A stretch of DNA of 64,000 bases, taken from positions 38,622-102,621 of the forward strand of contig JACXUV010000007.1 of the NCBI GenBank assembly GCA_014763715.1, written 5' to 3'. The position numbers were made by a program, and so were the translations under genes. Source of the stretch: Rhodobacterales bacterium. GTDB lineage: Bacteria; Pseudomonadota; Alphaproteobacteria; Caulobacterales; Hyphomonadaceae. The notes under the pieces are model-generated. The model was not told the origin of the DNA, did not search any database, and saw only the letters and a list, made by a program, of their open reading frames with translations. This document shows positions 33,402 to 41,778 of the stretch, one piece after another (position 1 is the stretch's first letter; every line of letters begins with the position of its first letter).

Positions 33402-33851
33402 ATGATCACCACGGACCTGATTGTCGAAGAGGCCGGCTGGGAGGCCGTGCCGGAGCTTGCCGCCCTGTGCGAGCGCGCCTTTGCAGCCGCGGCGGCGGTG
33501 GAGCCGGCCGAAGGCGTCGTTTCCCTTCTGCTGGCGGACGATGCGGCGCTGCAAGAGCTGAACCGGGATTTCCGCGGCAAGGACAAGCCGACGGATGTGC
33601 TGTCATTCCCGGCCCATGAAATGGACCGTCCGCTGCTGGGCGATATCGCCGTGGCGCTGGGTGTGTCGGCGCGCGATGCCGAAGCACAGGGGATCAGCCT
33701 GGCCGATCACCTGACGCATCTTCTGGTGCACGGATACCTGCATTTGCGGGGACATGATCATGAAGCGGAGGATGAAGCCGCGATCATGGAGGGATTGGAG
33801 ATAAAGGCGCTTGCATCGCTCGGCATTCCGAACCCATATGGAAATGGCTGA
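33402..33851 (+). CDS. ybeY: rRNA maturation RNase YbeY
   Basis: A 149-aa zinc endoribonuclease of 16S rRNA 3'-end processing and ribosome quality control. The three zinc-ligand histidines are in [16 protein letters not shown] (the UPF0054 signature), and [18 protein letters not shown] is the conserved N-terminal part. It starts 8 bp after phoH and ends 12 bp before the CorC-like gene, within the miaB-trmB operon. No strong ribosome-binding site is visible, consistent with coupled translation. Confidence 0.96.
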   Translation: MITTDLIVEEAGWEAVPELAALCERAFAAAAAVEPAEGVVSLLLADDAALQELNRDFRGKDKPTDVLSFPAHEMDRPLLGDIAVALGVSARDAEAQGISLADHLTHLLVHGYLHLRGHDHEAEDEAAIMEGLEIKALASLGIPNPYGNG

Positions 33852-33863
33852 TTTACAGAGACA

Positions 33864-34739
33864 ATGAGCGACCCAGACCCATCTGAGGCCGCGCCACACA
33901 GGCGACGGCGCACATTTTTCGGATTAGGCCGCCGGCATGACAGCGCGCCTGACGTGTCGGACGAGATCAATGGCACATCGGAGGTGTCCGCACCTGCGAC
34001 CCCGCAGGCGATGCGCCTGCGGATTCAGGAATTCCAGGAACTGCGCGTTGAAGACGTGATGGTGGCCCGGGCCGAGGTGAAGGCCGTCGAGGTCAACACC
34101 GAATTCCCGGACCTGTTGAAGGTGTTCGCCGACTGTACGCATTCCCGCCTGCCGGTGTTCCGTGAGACACTGGATGATCCGATCGGCTTTGTGCACATCA
34201 AGGATGTGGTCAGCGAACTGGCCAAGGGCGGCGAGCCGCCGAAGCGCCCGCTGGAAAGGCTGCACCGCGAAGTGCTGTATGTGCCCCCGTCCATGAAACT
34301 GACCGATTTGCTGGTGAAGATGCAGTCCACCCGCATTCATCTGGCGTTGGTTGTGGATGAATACGGTGGAACGGACGGACTTGTGAGTCTTGAGGACCTG
34401 GTTGAGGAAATCGTCGGTGACATCGAAGACGAACACGACGATGAAGAGGCCATGTTTGTCCGGCGCAGCGCCCGGGTCTGGGAAGCCGATGCACGCACCG
34501 AGATACAGGATTTTGCCGAGGAGACGGGGATCGACCTCGAACTCGATGATGATGACTCCGAATTCGACACGCTGGGGGGGATCGCGTTCGCGCTGGCCGG
34601 GCGTGTGCCGGTGCGCGGAGAAATCCTGCGCCATCCGTCCGGCGTGGAGATCGAGGTCCTCGATGCCGATGCCCGCCGCATCCGGCGCCTGCGTCTGCGG
34701 ACGCCCGAACCTGTGCCCGCGCCAAAGCCGCAGGAGTAA
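33864..34739 (+). CDS. CBS-domain transporter-associated protein (CorC/HlyC family)
   Basis: A 291-aa soluble member of the CorC/UPF0053 C-terminal family. Two CBS domains (about residues 60-190; VEDVMVARAEVKAVEV and PPSMKLTDLLVKMQSTR) are followed by the CorC/HlyC domain (about 205-280; GGIAFALAGRVPVRGEI). There is no DUF21 membrane part, so it is the short, cytosolic form that sits beside ybeY and lnt in many genomes. Roles proposed for the family concern Mg2+/Co2+ balance and membrane-associated regulation. Operon position: ybeY upstream (12 bp), lnt downstream (6 bp). Confidence 0.93.
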   Translation: MSDPDPSEAAPHRRRRTFFGLGRRHDSAPDVSDEINGTSEVSAPATPQAMRLRIQEFQELRVEDVMVARAEVKAVEVNTEFPDLLKVFADCTHSRLPVFRETLDDPIGFVHIKDVVSELAKGGEPPKRPLERLHREVLYVPPSMKLTDLLVKMQSTRIHLALVVDEYGGTDGLVSLEDLVEEIVGDIEDEHDDEEAMFVRRSARVWEADARTEIQDFAEETGIDLELDDDDSEFDTLGGIAFALAGRVPVRGEILRHPSGVEIEVLDADARRIRRLRLRTPEPVPAPKPQE

Positions 34740-34745
34740 TCAAAA

Positions 34746-36389
34746 ATGAGCACTGCTGTTCGCAGCCACGGGTTCACGGCACTTGGACCCCTGCACGAAG
34801 CCTTTGCCCGTCTGACAGGCTGGGCCGCGGCGGGCGTTGCCGTCCTGCTGGGCGCGTTTTCGGCTGTGGCCTTTGCGCCGTTCCATTTCAGCGCCGTGCT
34901 GGCGCTGTCCTTCACCGGCCTGATCTGGATGATCGACGGGGCCCGCGGGCATCGCCGCTGGGGCCGGGCCGTGTTCATGCGGACATGGGCCTTCGGGGTC
35001 GGCTTCACGCTGATCTCCATGCACTGGACGGCTGAGCCTTTCCTGGTGGAGCCGGAACGGTTCGCAGTGTTTCTGTGGATGCCGCTGATCCTGCTGCCAG
35101 CCGGCATGGCCCTGATCTGGGGCGCCTTCGGCGCCATGGCGGGGGCCTTCTGGTCTGCCTCGCCGTCGCGTGTGTTCGTGTTCGCCTTTTTCTTCGCGCT
35201 GGCGGAATTCGTGCGCGGGCATCTGTTCGGCGGGTTCCCGTGGAACCTTCCGGGCACGACCTGGGTGCCGGGCGGGGCGCTGTCGCAGGCGGCCTCGCTG
35301 GGCGGCGTCTACTGGCTGACGCTGCTGACCGTTTTCGTCATGGCTGCGCCGGCTGCCATGGTCGACACGCGGGATGCGCGCGGTCTGGTCATGCGGATTG
35401 CGCCATCCTTCGGGGCGGTGATTCTGCTGGCGATCGGCTGGGCCTGGGGCGCGCAGCGCATCGCGGCGCCGTCGCCGCTGACCGAGCAATATGTCGTTCT
35501 GATGGATTCCGGCGTGCCGCAGGACGAGAAATGGGAAGTCGGGCCAGACCCGGTGATGATCGAATACCTGCGCATGATGACCAATGGCGAAAGCCAGCCG
35601 GGCGATATCGTCGTCTGGCCGGAAGGCGCCGTGCCGACCAGCCTGCTGAACGACATCAACGCGCTTGATGCGATCGGCACCTATCTTGGCCCGCGCACCC
35701 TGATTGCCGGAACGACACGCTACCAGCTGGAAGAGCAGAACGAGCGGGTCTATTTCAACTCCCTCGTCGTGCTGGACGAGAATGTCAGCCGATCTGGCGC
35801 GGTGGCCCTCTATGACAAGTTCCGCCTGGTGCCTTTCGGGGAACTGGCGGCGGCCGAGATCGTCCCCTTCGGGCAGGCCCTGTCGGATTACCTGCCCGGC
35901 GCGATGCAGCAGCTGGCCCGCAATGGCTTCCATCCCGGCACGGGCCCGGCGGTCATCTTTGCCGACAATGTGCCGCCTTTCGTGGCGCTGATCTGCTATG
36001 AAGGCCTCTATCCGGAAATCACACGGGCAGCGAACCTGACCAACCGGGCAGACTGGATCGTGCTGGTCTCCAATGATGCCTGGTTCGGCGGCGGCATGGG
36101 CCCGGCCCAGCACTATGCCCAGAACCGCTATCGCGCGATCGAAAGCGGCCTGCCCATGGTACGGGTCGCCAGCCGTGGCGCTTCTGCGATCATTGACGGC
36201 TATGGCCGCGAAGTGTTGCGCGCCGCGCCGGTCCAGGATGCGCCGTCCGGCTGGGAGACGACTTTCGGGCGTGGCAAGCTGCCCGCTCCGGCGGCAGTGA
36301 CCCTGTTCCAGAGCCGGGCAGGGGTCGTACTGTTCTGGCTGACCCTTGCGGGCTTTGTGGGGCTGGCTTTCGCGACCTGGCGTCGTTAG
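34746..36389 (+). CDS. lnt: apolipoprotein N-acyltransferase
   Basis: A 547-aa inner-membrane enzyme that adds the third acyl chain to lipoproteins. Five to seven N-terminal membrane helices (up to about residue 230) are followed by the nitrilase domain with the catalytic Glu (VVWPEGAVP), Lys (YDKFRLVPFGE) and Cys (ALICYEGLYPE), and a C-terminal helix. All three catalytic residues are visible. The many lipoproteins in this window are potential clients. It follows the CorC-like gene by 6 bp and precedes a helix-turn-helix gene. Confidence 0.96.
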   Translation: MSTAVRSHGFTALGPLHEAFARLTGWAAAGVAVLLGAFSAVAFAPFHFSAVLALSFTGLIWMIDGARGHRRWGRAVFMRTWAFGVGFTLISMHWTAEPFLVEPERFAVFLWMPLILLPAGMALIWGAFGAMAGAFWSASPSRVFVFAFFFALAEFVRGHLFGGFPWNLPGTTWVPGGALSQAASLGGVYWLTLLTVFVMAAPAAMVDTRDARGLVMRIAPSFGAVILLAIGWAWGAQRIAAPSPLTEQYVVLMDSGVPQDEKWEVGPDPVMIEYLRMMTNGESQPGDIVVWPEGAVPTSLLNDINALDAIGTYLGPRTLIAGTTRYQLEEQNERVYFNSLVVLDENVSRSGAVALYDKFRLVPFGELAAAEIVPFGQALSDYLPGAMQQLARNGFHPGTGPAVIFADNVPPFVALICYEGLYPEITRAANLTNRADWIVLVSNDAWFGGGMGPAQHYAQNRYRAIESGLPMVRVASRGASAIIDGYGREVLRAAPVQDAPSGWETTFGRGKLPAPAAVTLFQSRAGVVLFWLTLAGFVGLAFATWRR

Positions 36390-36430
36390 GAGTGCCTTCC
36401 GGACCAGAACGCGCCGCGCGTGGGGGAAAA

Positions 36431-36862
36431 ATGTCTGACAGCAAGCTGCCGAGTGGAATAGACCGCGTGGTCGGCCAGCGTATCCGCTGGCGGCGGCGGG
36501 AGCTGAAGCTTTCCCAGGAACAGCTCGCCGAACTTCTGAGCCTGACCTTCCAGCAGGTGCAGAAATACGAGAAGGGTGTGAACCGCGTCTCGGCCGGGCG
36601 CCTGTTCGAGATCGCCTCGGTCATGGGCGTGCCGGTGAACTATTTCTATGACGGCGCCGAGGAGCAGCTGGAGGAAGACCGGAACCGCTTCATGGAATCG
36701 GGCGGGCTGGACGAGGGGCCGCGGGCGCCGGTGCTCGATGCCGATACACTGGACCTGATCGCCGCCTTCCAGAAGATCGAGGACGATTCCTTGCGCAAAT
36801 CGCTGCTGAATACGGTGCGGGCGGCGGCCTCGGCTTTCGAGTCGAAGCAGGACGAGGATTGA
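36431..36862 (+). CDS. helix-turn-helix transcriptional regulator (XRE family, PhrR/PraR-like)
   Basis: A 143-aa regulator with an HTH_3 domain at about residues 10-68 (RRRELKLSQEQLAELLSLTF, then QQVQKYEKGVNRVSAGRLFE). The helical C-terminal part (DADTLDLIAAFQKIEDDSLR) is typical of the alphaproteobacterial PhrR/PraR/SinR-like group. The ATG at 36431 follows GGGGGAAA. In related genomes this gene usually sits between lnt and metK or trmB; here metK is absent and trmB follows directly. Its regulon is unknown. Confidence 0.9.
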   Translation: MSDSKLPSGIDRVVGQRIRWRRRELKLSQEQLAELLSLTFQQVQKYEKGVNRVSAGRLFEIASVMGVPVNYFYDGAEEQLEEDRNRFMESGGLDEGPRAPVLDADTLDLIAAFQKIEDDSLRKSLLNTVRAAASAFESKQDED

Positions 36863-36894
36863 TTGCGTCCCGGCGCTCGGGCATCAGGCGCGCC

Positions 36895-37587
36895 ATGACC
36901 GACGAGACTTCAGGCAATCCGGGCATCCGCCCCATCCGCACCTTTGGCCGCGTGGGCGGCCGCGCCCTGTCGCCGCGCCAGCAGGCGCTGGTGGACGAAC
37001 TGTTGCCGCAGCTGCAGGTTCCGGAAGGGCTCAGCGATCCGCAGGCATTGTTTCCGGGCCTGAAAGAGGTCTGGCTGGAGATCGGTTTCGGCGGCGGGGA
37101 GCACCTTGCCGAACAGGCGCGGCGCCATCCGGATGTCGGCTTCATCGGGTGTGAGCCCTGGATTGAGGGAGTGGCGAAGGCGCTTACGCAGGTTGATGCG
37201 GAGGGGCTCTCCAATATCCGTTTGCGGATGGATGATGCGCGCCCGCTTGTCGATGGGCTCGCACCGGGCAGCCTGGTGCGGGTGTTCATCATGTTCCCGG
37301 ACCCGTGGCCGAGGAAACGCCAGCAGAAGCGCCGCCTGATCCAGCCGGACTTCCTGGACAGCCTGCACCGTGTCTGCCGGAAGGGCGCGCGTGTGCGTTT
37401 TGCAACAGATGTGGTGAGCTATGCCGACGAGGCGCTGTGGCGCTTCCTGCAGCATGGCGGGTATCGTTGGCAGGCCCGGCGGGCAGACGATTGGCGTCTT
37501 GCGCCGCAAGACCATGTAACGACCCGTTATGAAACAAAGAAGCTCGGCGATTGTGCCCCGGTCTGGTACGATTTCGAAATCGTCTGA
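36895..37587 (+). CDS. trmB: tRNA (guanine-N7-)-methyltransferase
   Basis: A 230-aa SAM-dependent enzyme that makes m7G46 in tRNA. The SAM-binding motif is VWLEIGFGGGEHLAEQAR, followed by GCEPWIEGV, and the tRNA/catalytic motif IMFPDPWPRKRQQKRRL is intact. The ATG at 36895 is preferred; a TTG at 36859 overlapping the regulator gene would add 12 unconserved residues. Last gene of the miaB operon. The C-terminus (CAPVWYDFEIV) is normal. Confidence 0.94.
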   Translation: MTDETSGNPGIRPIRTFGRVGGRALSPRQQALVDELLPQLQVPEGLSDPQALFPGLKEVWLEIGFGGGEHLAEQARRHPDVGFIGCEPWIEGVAKALTQVDAEGLSNIRLRMDDARPLVDGLAPGSLVRVFIMFPDPWPRKRQQKRRLIQPDFLDSLHRVCRKGARVRFATDVVSYADEALWRFLQHGGYRWQARRADDWRLAPQDHVTTRYETKKLGDCAPVWYDFEIV

Positions 37588-37602
37588 CCGCTGCGGATTT
37601 CC

Positions 37603-37631
37603 TTGACGGAAACCGGAAATGCCTGTACAAA
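37603..37631 (+). promoter_or_regulatory. predicted promoter of the cold-shock gene
   Basis: -35 TTGACG (37603-37608), 17-bp spacer, -10 TACAAA (37626-37631). The predicted start near 37638 gives a 5' UTR of about 134 nt. Confidence 0.6.
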
Positions 37632-37648
37632 ATGTCGCATCGAATTCG

Positions 37649-37683
37649 GTCGGTCTGAAATATCAAGACCCCGTCAGACCGAC
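37649..37683 (+). promoter_or_regulatory. hairpin in the cold-shock gene leader
   Basis: GTCGGTCTGA (37649-37658) pairs perfectly with TCAGACCGAC (37674-37683) around a 15-nt loop, inside the long 5' UTR. Long structured leaders that change with temperature are well known for cspA-type genes; here the function is inferred from position. Confidence 0.5.
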
Positions 37684-37771
37684 GGCCATGACTTTCTTCC
37701 TACCCGTTTCGATAGGCAGGCCTTCCCATTCCGGGATCGGCTGCTTTAATTGACACAAAGGACTACAAGTA

Positions 37772-37981
37772 ATGGCAACTGGCAAAGTGAAATGGTTCAA
37801 CGACCAGAAGGGCTTTGGCTTCATCAAACCTGATGAAGGCGGCACGGACGTGTTCGTTCACATCTCCGCAGTTGAACGCTCGGGCCTCCGCACGCTGGCG
37901 GAAGACCAGGCAGTTTCCTACGAGCTCTACAAGGACGAGCGCCGCGGCAAGACCTCGGCAGTCGACCTGAAGATCCTCTAA
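37772..37981 (+). CDS. cspA: cold-shock protein
   Basis: A 69-aa single-domain cold-shock protein that binds single-stranded RNA and DNA. RNP1 (KGFGFIKP, residues 13-20) and RNP2 (VFVHIS) are intact, with the GKVKWFN N-terminus. The ribosome-binding site AAAGGA precedes the ATG. It has its own promoter, a leader of about 134 nt with a hairpin, and a strong terminator, so it is monocistronic. Which csp paralogue it is, and whether it is cold-induced, cannot be told from the sequence. Confidence 0.95.
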   Translation: MATGKVKWFNDQKGFGFIKPDEGGTDVFVHISAVERSGLRTLAEDQAVSYELYKDERRGKTSAVDLKIL

Positions 37982-38005
37982 GGTTTTCCTGATTTCAGGA
38001 ACTGG

Positions 38006-38036
38006 AACGGCAGCCCGAAAGGGCTGCCGTTTTTTG
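38006..38036 (+). terminator. intrinsic terminator after cspA
   Basis: AACGGCAGCCC (38006-38016) pairs with GGGCTGCCGTT (38021-38031) around a GAAA tetraloop, followed by TTTTTG. Confidence 0.95.
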
Positions 38037-38122
38037 TTGTATTTTTTGTCTGTCATGCCGGTTGACCAGCGGGGGCCAATCTGGAAGGTTTTCTCTCATA
38101 AAGGGCGGCCGGGGCAACCTTA

Positions 38123-39289
38123 ATGAGACAGAAAATCGGACGTGTACTGGCAGTTTCAGGCATGGTGATGTGGCTGGCCCTGCCCGGTGTGGCGGACATG
38201 CCAGCCGGGACGATTTCCGGTTTCAATGCGACCCTTCAGACAAATGACCCGTCAGCGATTGTTGCCGCGGCGAAGGAAATGGGGGCGGTGGCCATTGCCC
38301 ATCCGGAAGACCTGCAGGCTCCTGTTGCGGCATTTGAGGCAGCCAACCAGCTTTGTCTGCGTGGCGCCTGCGCTGACGCGGTGCCGATGGCGCAATTCCT
38401 GAAGGGGTTGGCTGGCGGCGCCCCGGTGAGCCAGCCGGAGCTTGATGTGCTGGCGGCATATACGGCTTGGTCAGCCAGCACAAAGGGACCGGCTGACGAC
38501 GGTATTTTTCAGACCGCATTGACTGCCAATGTTGCAGCTCAGCCAAGTCTGCTGACGATTGCCGCTTTTGAGACCTTCTATGCGCGCACCACACAGAGCA
38601 GTGACTGGAAGACAATTTCTGCGCGGGCCGGGCTTGCGGCATCTCATCTGGAGCCGGTGAAGGATCTGGTTCCGGATCGCTGGGCAACGGCAGAGCTTCT
38701 GGCGGCGACAGCAGGCTTCAACGATACACGAGACTTCGCAGCCTATGATCGCATCAGCGATCTTTCGGCGTGGCTGCAAGGCAAGCGCCGGGATGAGGCG
38801 CTGGAGGAACGATTGAAACCGCTCGCTTATGAGGCTGTGGCCTGGGAAACGGCGCTGAGTGCGTTTTTCAAGTCTTTCGGCAATACGGCATTCAGCAATG
38901 TGGATCGGGACGGCCGCCTCAGGTATCAAACGGAATTCGATCAGGCGAAAGCGCGTTCTGAAGCCATCCTTGCGCGGTTTCCCACCGGTACTTCCAGCGA
39001 ACCGCCTTTTTGTTCCGGCGAGGTTGTGAAGCCACCGAAGCCGAAGTTCCCCAGCAAGGCGGCACGCAAGGGATATGTTGGGGCGGTTCTGCTTGGTATC
39101 GACTTTGAGGATGGGCAGGTCAGCAATGTCGAGGTGCTGGCAGCTATTCCTGACGACTCATTCGCGCAAGCGACATTGGAAGGAATGAAAACCTTCCGAT
39201 GGAAATTCGATGAGGTACAGGAAGAACCGGGCTGCACCCGCACGAAGAAGACGGCCATGGTCTATCCCTTCGAATATGTGCTGCGCTGA
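38123..39289 (+). CDS. exported protein with TonB-C-like terminus
   Basis: A 388-aa protein with an N-terminal signal peptide (MRQKIGRVLAVSGMVMWLAL). Residues about 30-290 form a helical region I do not recognise, with Cys pairs at about 78 and 82. The last 90 residues (KPPKPKFPSKAARKGYVGAV, then VLAAIPDDSFAQATLEGM) resemble the TonB C-terminal domain, including the PPKP linker. It lacks the N-terminal TonB anchor, so it is probably periplasmic and not an energy transducer itself. No linked ExbB/ExbD. Confidence 0.75.
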   Translation: MRQKIGRVLAVSGMVMWLALPGVADMPAGTISGFNATLQTNDPSAIVAAAKEMGAVAIAHPEDLQAPVAAFEAANQLCLRGACADAVPMAQFLKGLAGGAPVSQPELDVLAAYTAWSASTKGPADDGIFQTALTANVAAQPSLLTIAAFETFYARTTQSSDWKTISARAGLAASHLEPVKDLVPDRWATAELLAATAGFNDTRDFAAYDRISDLSAWLQGKRRDEALEERLKPLAYEAVAWETALSAFFKSFGNTAFSNVDRDGRLRYQTEFDQAKARSEAILARFPTGTSSEPPFCSGEVVKPPKPKFPSKAARKGYVGAVLLGIDFEDGQVSNVEVLAAIPDDSFAQATLEGMKTFRWKFDEVQEEPGCTRTKKTAMVYPFEYVLR

Positions 39290-39298
39290 CGCCGCCCC

Positions 39299-39327
39299 TC
39301 GACAGCGGCCACCTACAGGACTATATA
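39299..39327 (+). promoter_or_regulatory. predicted promoter of the rimP-nusA operon
   Basis: -35 TCGACA (39299-39304), 17-bp spacer, -10 TATATA (39322-39327), about 82 bp upstream of rimP. An intrinsic-terminator-like hairpin lies between it and rimP. Confidence 0.55.
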
Positions 39328-39349
39328 GGTCCCAAGTCGAAATATATCG

Positions 39350-39384
39350 GCGGCGGTTCCGGGAACGGGGCCGCCGCTTTTCTT
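39350..39384 (+). terminator. terminator-like hairpin in the rimP leader
   Basis: GCGGCGG (39350-39356) pairs with CCGCCGC (39371-39377), followed by TTTTCTTT. It ends the upstream 38123-39289 gene, but because it lies after a promoter (39299-39327) and before rimP it could also act as an attenuator of the rimP-nusA operon. Confidence 0.75.
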
Positions 39385-39409
39385 TATCCAAAGGTCCGCC
39401 AGAAACCGC

Positions 39410-40009
39410 ATGATTGCCCTGACTGAACAGGAACGCCGCATTCTCAGCCTTGCTGCGCCCGTGGCGGAGTCGCTGGGCATGGAGATCGTGCGCCTGCGCA
39501 TCCAGGGCGGGCGCCGGCCGCACCTGCAGATCATGGCGGAAAAGGAAGGCGGCGCGCCGACCGATGTCGAGGATTGCGCCCGCCTGTCGCGTGCCCTTGG
39601 TCCGGTGCTGGAAGCAGCCGACCCGATCAAGGAAGCCTACACGCTGGAGGTTTCGACCCCCGGCATCGACCGGCCCCTGACGCGGGAAGGGGACTTTGCC
39701 CGCTGGGTGGGTCATCTCGTCAAGGTGGAGCTGGCCCGTCCGATCGATGGCCGCCGCCGCTTTACCGGCGTAATCACGGGCGAAGATGAAGACGGGGCCC
39801 ATATCGAGCTGGACGATGATGTCGAGCTGGTGGCCCATGTCCACGAAATGAGCCGCGCCAGCCTTGTCCTGACGGATGAGCTGATCGAAGCGGCGCGGGC
39901 CGCCGGCAATCTGCCGCCGCAACCCGATGAAGACGACCTCGGCGATCTGGAGATCGACGAGACCGAAGACGAAACAGATTCCAGTGAAGAGACGGGAGAC
40001 GTCCAATGA
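39410..40009 (+). CDS. rimP: ribosome maturation factor RimP
   Basis: A 199-aa factor needed for 30S assembly. Domain 1 (AAPVAESLGMEIVRLRIQGG, then DVEDCARLSRAL and LEVSTPGIDRPL) and the SH3-like domain 2 are clear. The C-terminal about 40 residues are very acidic (DDLGDLEIDETEDETDSSEE), as in related alphaproteobacteria. The stop overlaps the nusA start by 4 bp (ATGA at 40006-40009). First gene of the nusA-infB-pnp block; possible attenuation in its leader. Confidence 0.95.
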   Translation: MIALTEQERRILSLAAPVAESLGMEIVRLRIQGGRRPHLQIMAEKEGGAPTDVEDCARLSRALGPVLEAADPIKEAYTLEVSTPGIDRPLTREGDFARWVGHLVKVELARPIDGRRRFTGVITGEDEDGAHIELDDDVELVAHVHEMSRASLVLTDELIEAARAAGNLPPQPDEDDLGDLEIDETEDETDSSEETGDVQ

Positions 40010-41778
40010 GCGCTATCGGCGTTTCAGCCAACAGGCTCGAAATCCTGCAGATCGCCAAGGCTGTGGCCGAGGAGAAATCGATCGACCAGAAAATCGTCAT
40101 CGAGGCGATGCAGGAAGCGATCGAAAAGGCTGCCAAGGCGAAATACGGCCAGGAGCATGACATCCGCGCCACCATCGACCCGGTGACCGGCGAGCAGACG
40201 CTGCTGCGTGTCCTGACGGTGGTTCCGGACGAGGAATTCGAAGACGAGGCCAAGCAACTGCGCCTCGCCGAAGCCAAGAAAATCGACGCATCGCTCGAAA
40301 TCGGCAGCGAACTGACCGAAGAGCTGCCGCCCTTCGATTTCGGCCGCGTGGCTGCACAGACCGCCAAGCAGGTCATCATGCAGAAAGTGCGCGATGCCGA
40401 GCGTGAGCGTCAGTACAATGAATACAAGGACCGCGTCGGCGAGATCATCTCCGGCGTCGTCAAGCGCGTCGAGTATGGCCATGTGATCGTGGACCTTGGC
40501 CGCGCTGAGGGCATCATCCGCCGCAATGACGGTATCCCGCGCGAGAACTTCCAGCCGAACGACCGCGTGCGTGCCTATCTCTACAAGGTCTCCCGCGAGA
40601 CCAAGGGCCCGCAGATCTTCCTGTCGCGCGCTGCGCCTGACTTCATGGTCCGCCTGTTCGCTCAGGAAGTGCCGGAAGTCTATGAAGGCGTGATCGAGAT
40701 CAAGGCCTGTGCCCGCGATCCGGGCTCGCGCGCGAAGATCGGCGTGATCTCCAATGACAGCTCGATCGATCCGGTCGGCGCCTGTGTCGGTATGCGCGGT
40801 GCGCGCGTGCAGGCTGTGGTGGGTGAACTGTCGGGCGAGAAGATCGACATCATTCCGTGGAGCTTCGACGACGCGACCTTCATCGTGAACGCGCTGCAGC
40901 CGGCCGAAGTGTCGAAAGTGGTTCTGGACGAAGACGAACGCCGCGTGGAAGTCGTGGTTGCGGACGACCAGTTCCCGCTGGCCATCGGCCGCCGCGGCCA
41001 GAACGTGCGTCTCGCCTCCCAGCTCACCGGCTGGCAGATCGACCTGATCACCGAGTCCGCCGACTCCGAGCGCTACCAGCGCGAATTCCAGGAGCGGACC
41101 GAACTGTTCATGAAGGCGCTGGATGCTGACGAGACGCTGGCACAGCTGCTGGCTTCGGAAGGCTTCGAGACGGTCGAAGAGATCGCTTATGTGGCGCCGG
41201 AAGACTTCATCTCGATCGAGGGCTTCGACGAGGATGTGGCCGCCGAGCTGCAGGAACGTGCGCGCGAATATCTCGAGCGCCTCGCCGCTGAAAACGATGC
41301 CAAGCGCAGGGAGCTCGGCGTCGAGGATGGCGTGATGGAACTGGAAGGCATGAACCCGTCCTTCGCGGTTCGCTTGGGTGAGGAAGGCGTCAAGACGCTG
41401 GACGATGTGGCTGGCCTGGTGCCGGACGACATCACCGGCTGGCGCGAGCCGGGCCCGGACGGCAAGCCGGTCTGGGTCGAGGGCATCCTCAAGAAGGGCG
41501 AAATGCGCAAGGATGACGCCCAGATGTTCATCATGAAGGCGCGTGTGGCTGCCGGCTGGATCGAAGCCGACGCCATCGACCAGATGATCGCCGCCCAGAA
41601 GGAAGCCGAACAGCCGCAGGAGCTGACCGAGGAAGAGCGCGCACTGCTCGCCCTCAACACGCTTGACGGCAGTGCAACCGAGGAAATCGACCTCGGCGAA
41701 CTGGGTGACCTGGACGATATCGACCTTGAAGCTCTTGCAGCGGAGGGCGGCGATGACGAAGCCGCACCGAAAGAGTGA
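40006..41778 (+). CDS. nusA: transcription termination/antitermination protein NusA
   Basis: A 590-aa RNA-polymerase-binding factor for pausing, termination and antitermination. Domain order: N-terminal polymerase-binding domain (1-125), S1 domain (about 135-200; YEDRVGEIISGVVKRVEYGH), KH1 and KH2 (about 230-350; ACVGMRGARVQAVV and AIGRRGQNVRLASQLTGWQI), then C-terminal acidic repeats (ASEGFETVEEIAYV and similar). Longer than E. coli NusA by about 95 aa, all in the acidic tail. Translationally coupled to rimP upstream and overlapping ylxR by 26 nt. Confidence 0.96.
   Translation: MSAIGVSANRLEILQIAKAVAEEKSIDQKIVIEAMQEAIEKAAKAKYGQEHDIRATIDPVTGEQTLLRVLTVVPDEEFEDEAKQLRLAEAKKIDASLEIGSELTEELPPFDFGRVAAQTAKQVIMQKVRDAERERQYNEYKDRVGEIISGVVKRVEYGHVIVDLGRAEGIIRRNDGIPRENFQPNDRVRAYLYKVSRETKGPQIFLSRAAPDFMVRLFAQEVPEVYEGVIEIKACARDPGSRAKIGVISNDSSIDPVGACVGMRGARVQAVVGELSGEKIDIIPWSFDDATFIVNALQPAEVSKVVLDEDERRVEVVVADDQFPLAIGRRGQNVRLASQLTGWQIDLITESADSERYQREFQERTELFMKALDADETLAQLLASEGFETVEEIAYVAPEDFISIEGFDEDVAAELQERAREYLERLAAENDAKRRELGVEDGVMELEGMNPSFAVRLGEEGVKTLDDVAGLVPDDITGWREPGPDGKPVWVEGILKKGEMRKDDAQMFIMKARVAAGWIEADAIDQMIAAQKEAEQPQELTEEERALLALNTLDGSATEEIDLGELGDLDDIDLEALAAEGGDDEAAPKE

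Noticed and set aside
39301..39360. Possible tRNA-like element in front of rimP, as in enterobacteria
   Set aside because: No cloverleaf can be drawn; the sequence is better read as a promoter followed by a hairpin.
41663..41752. A longer N-terminus for the YlxR-type protein
   Set aside because: It would lie entirely within nusA in another frame; 41753 has a ribosome-binding site.
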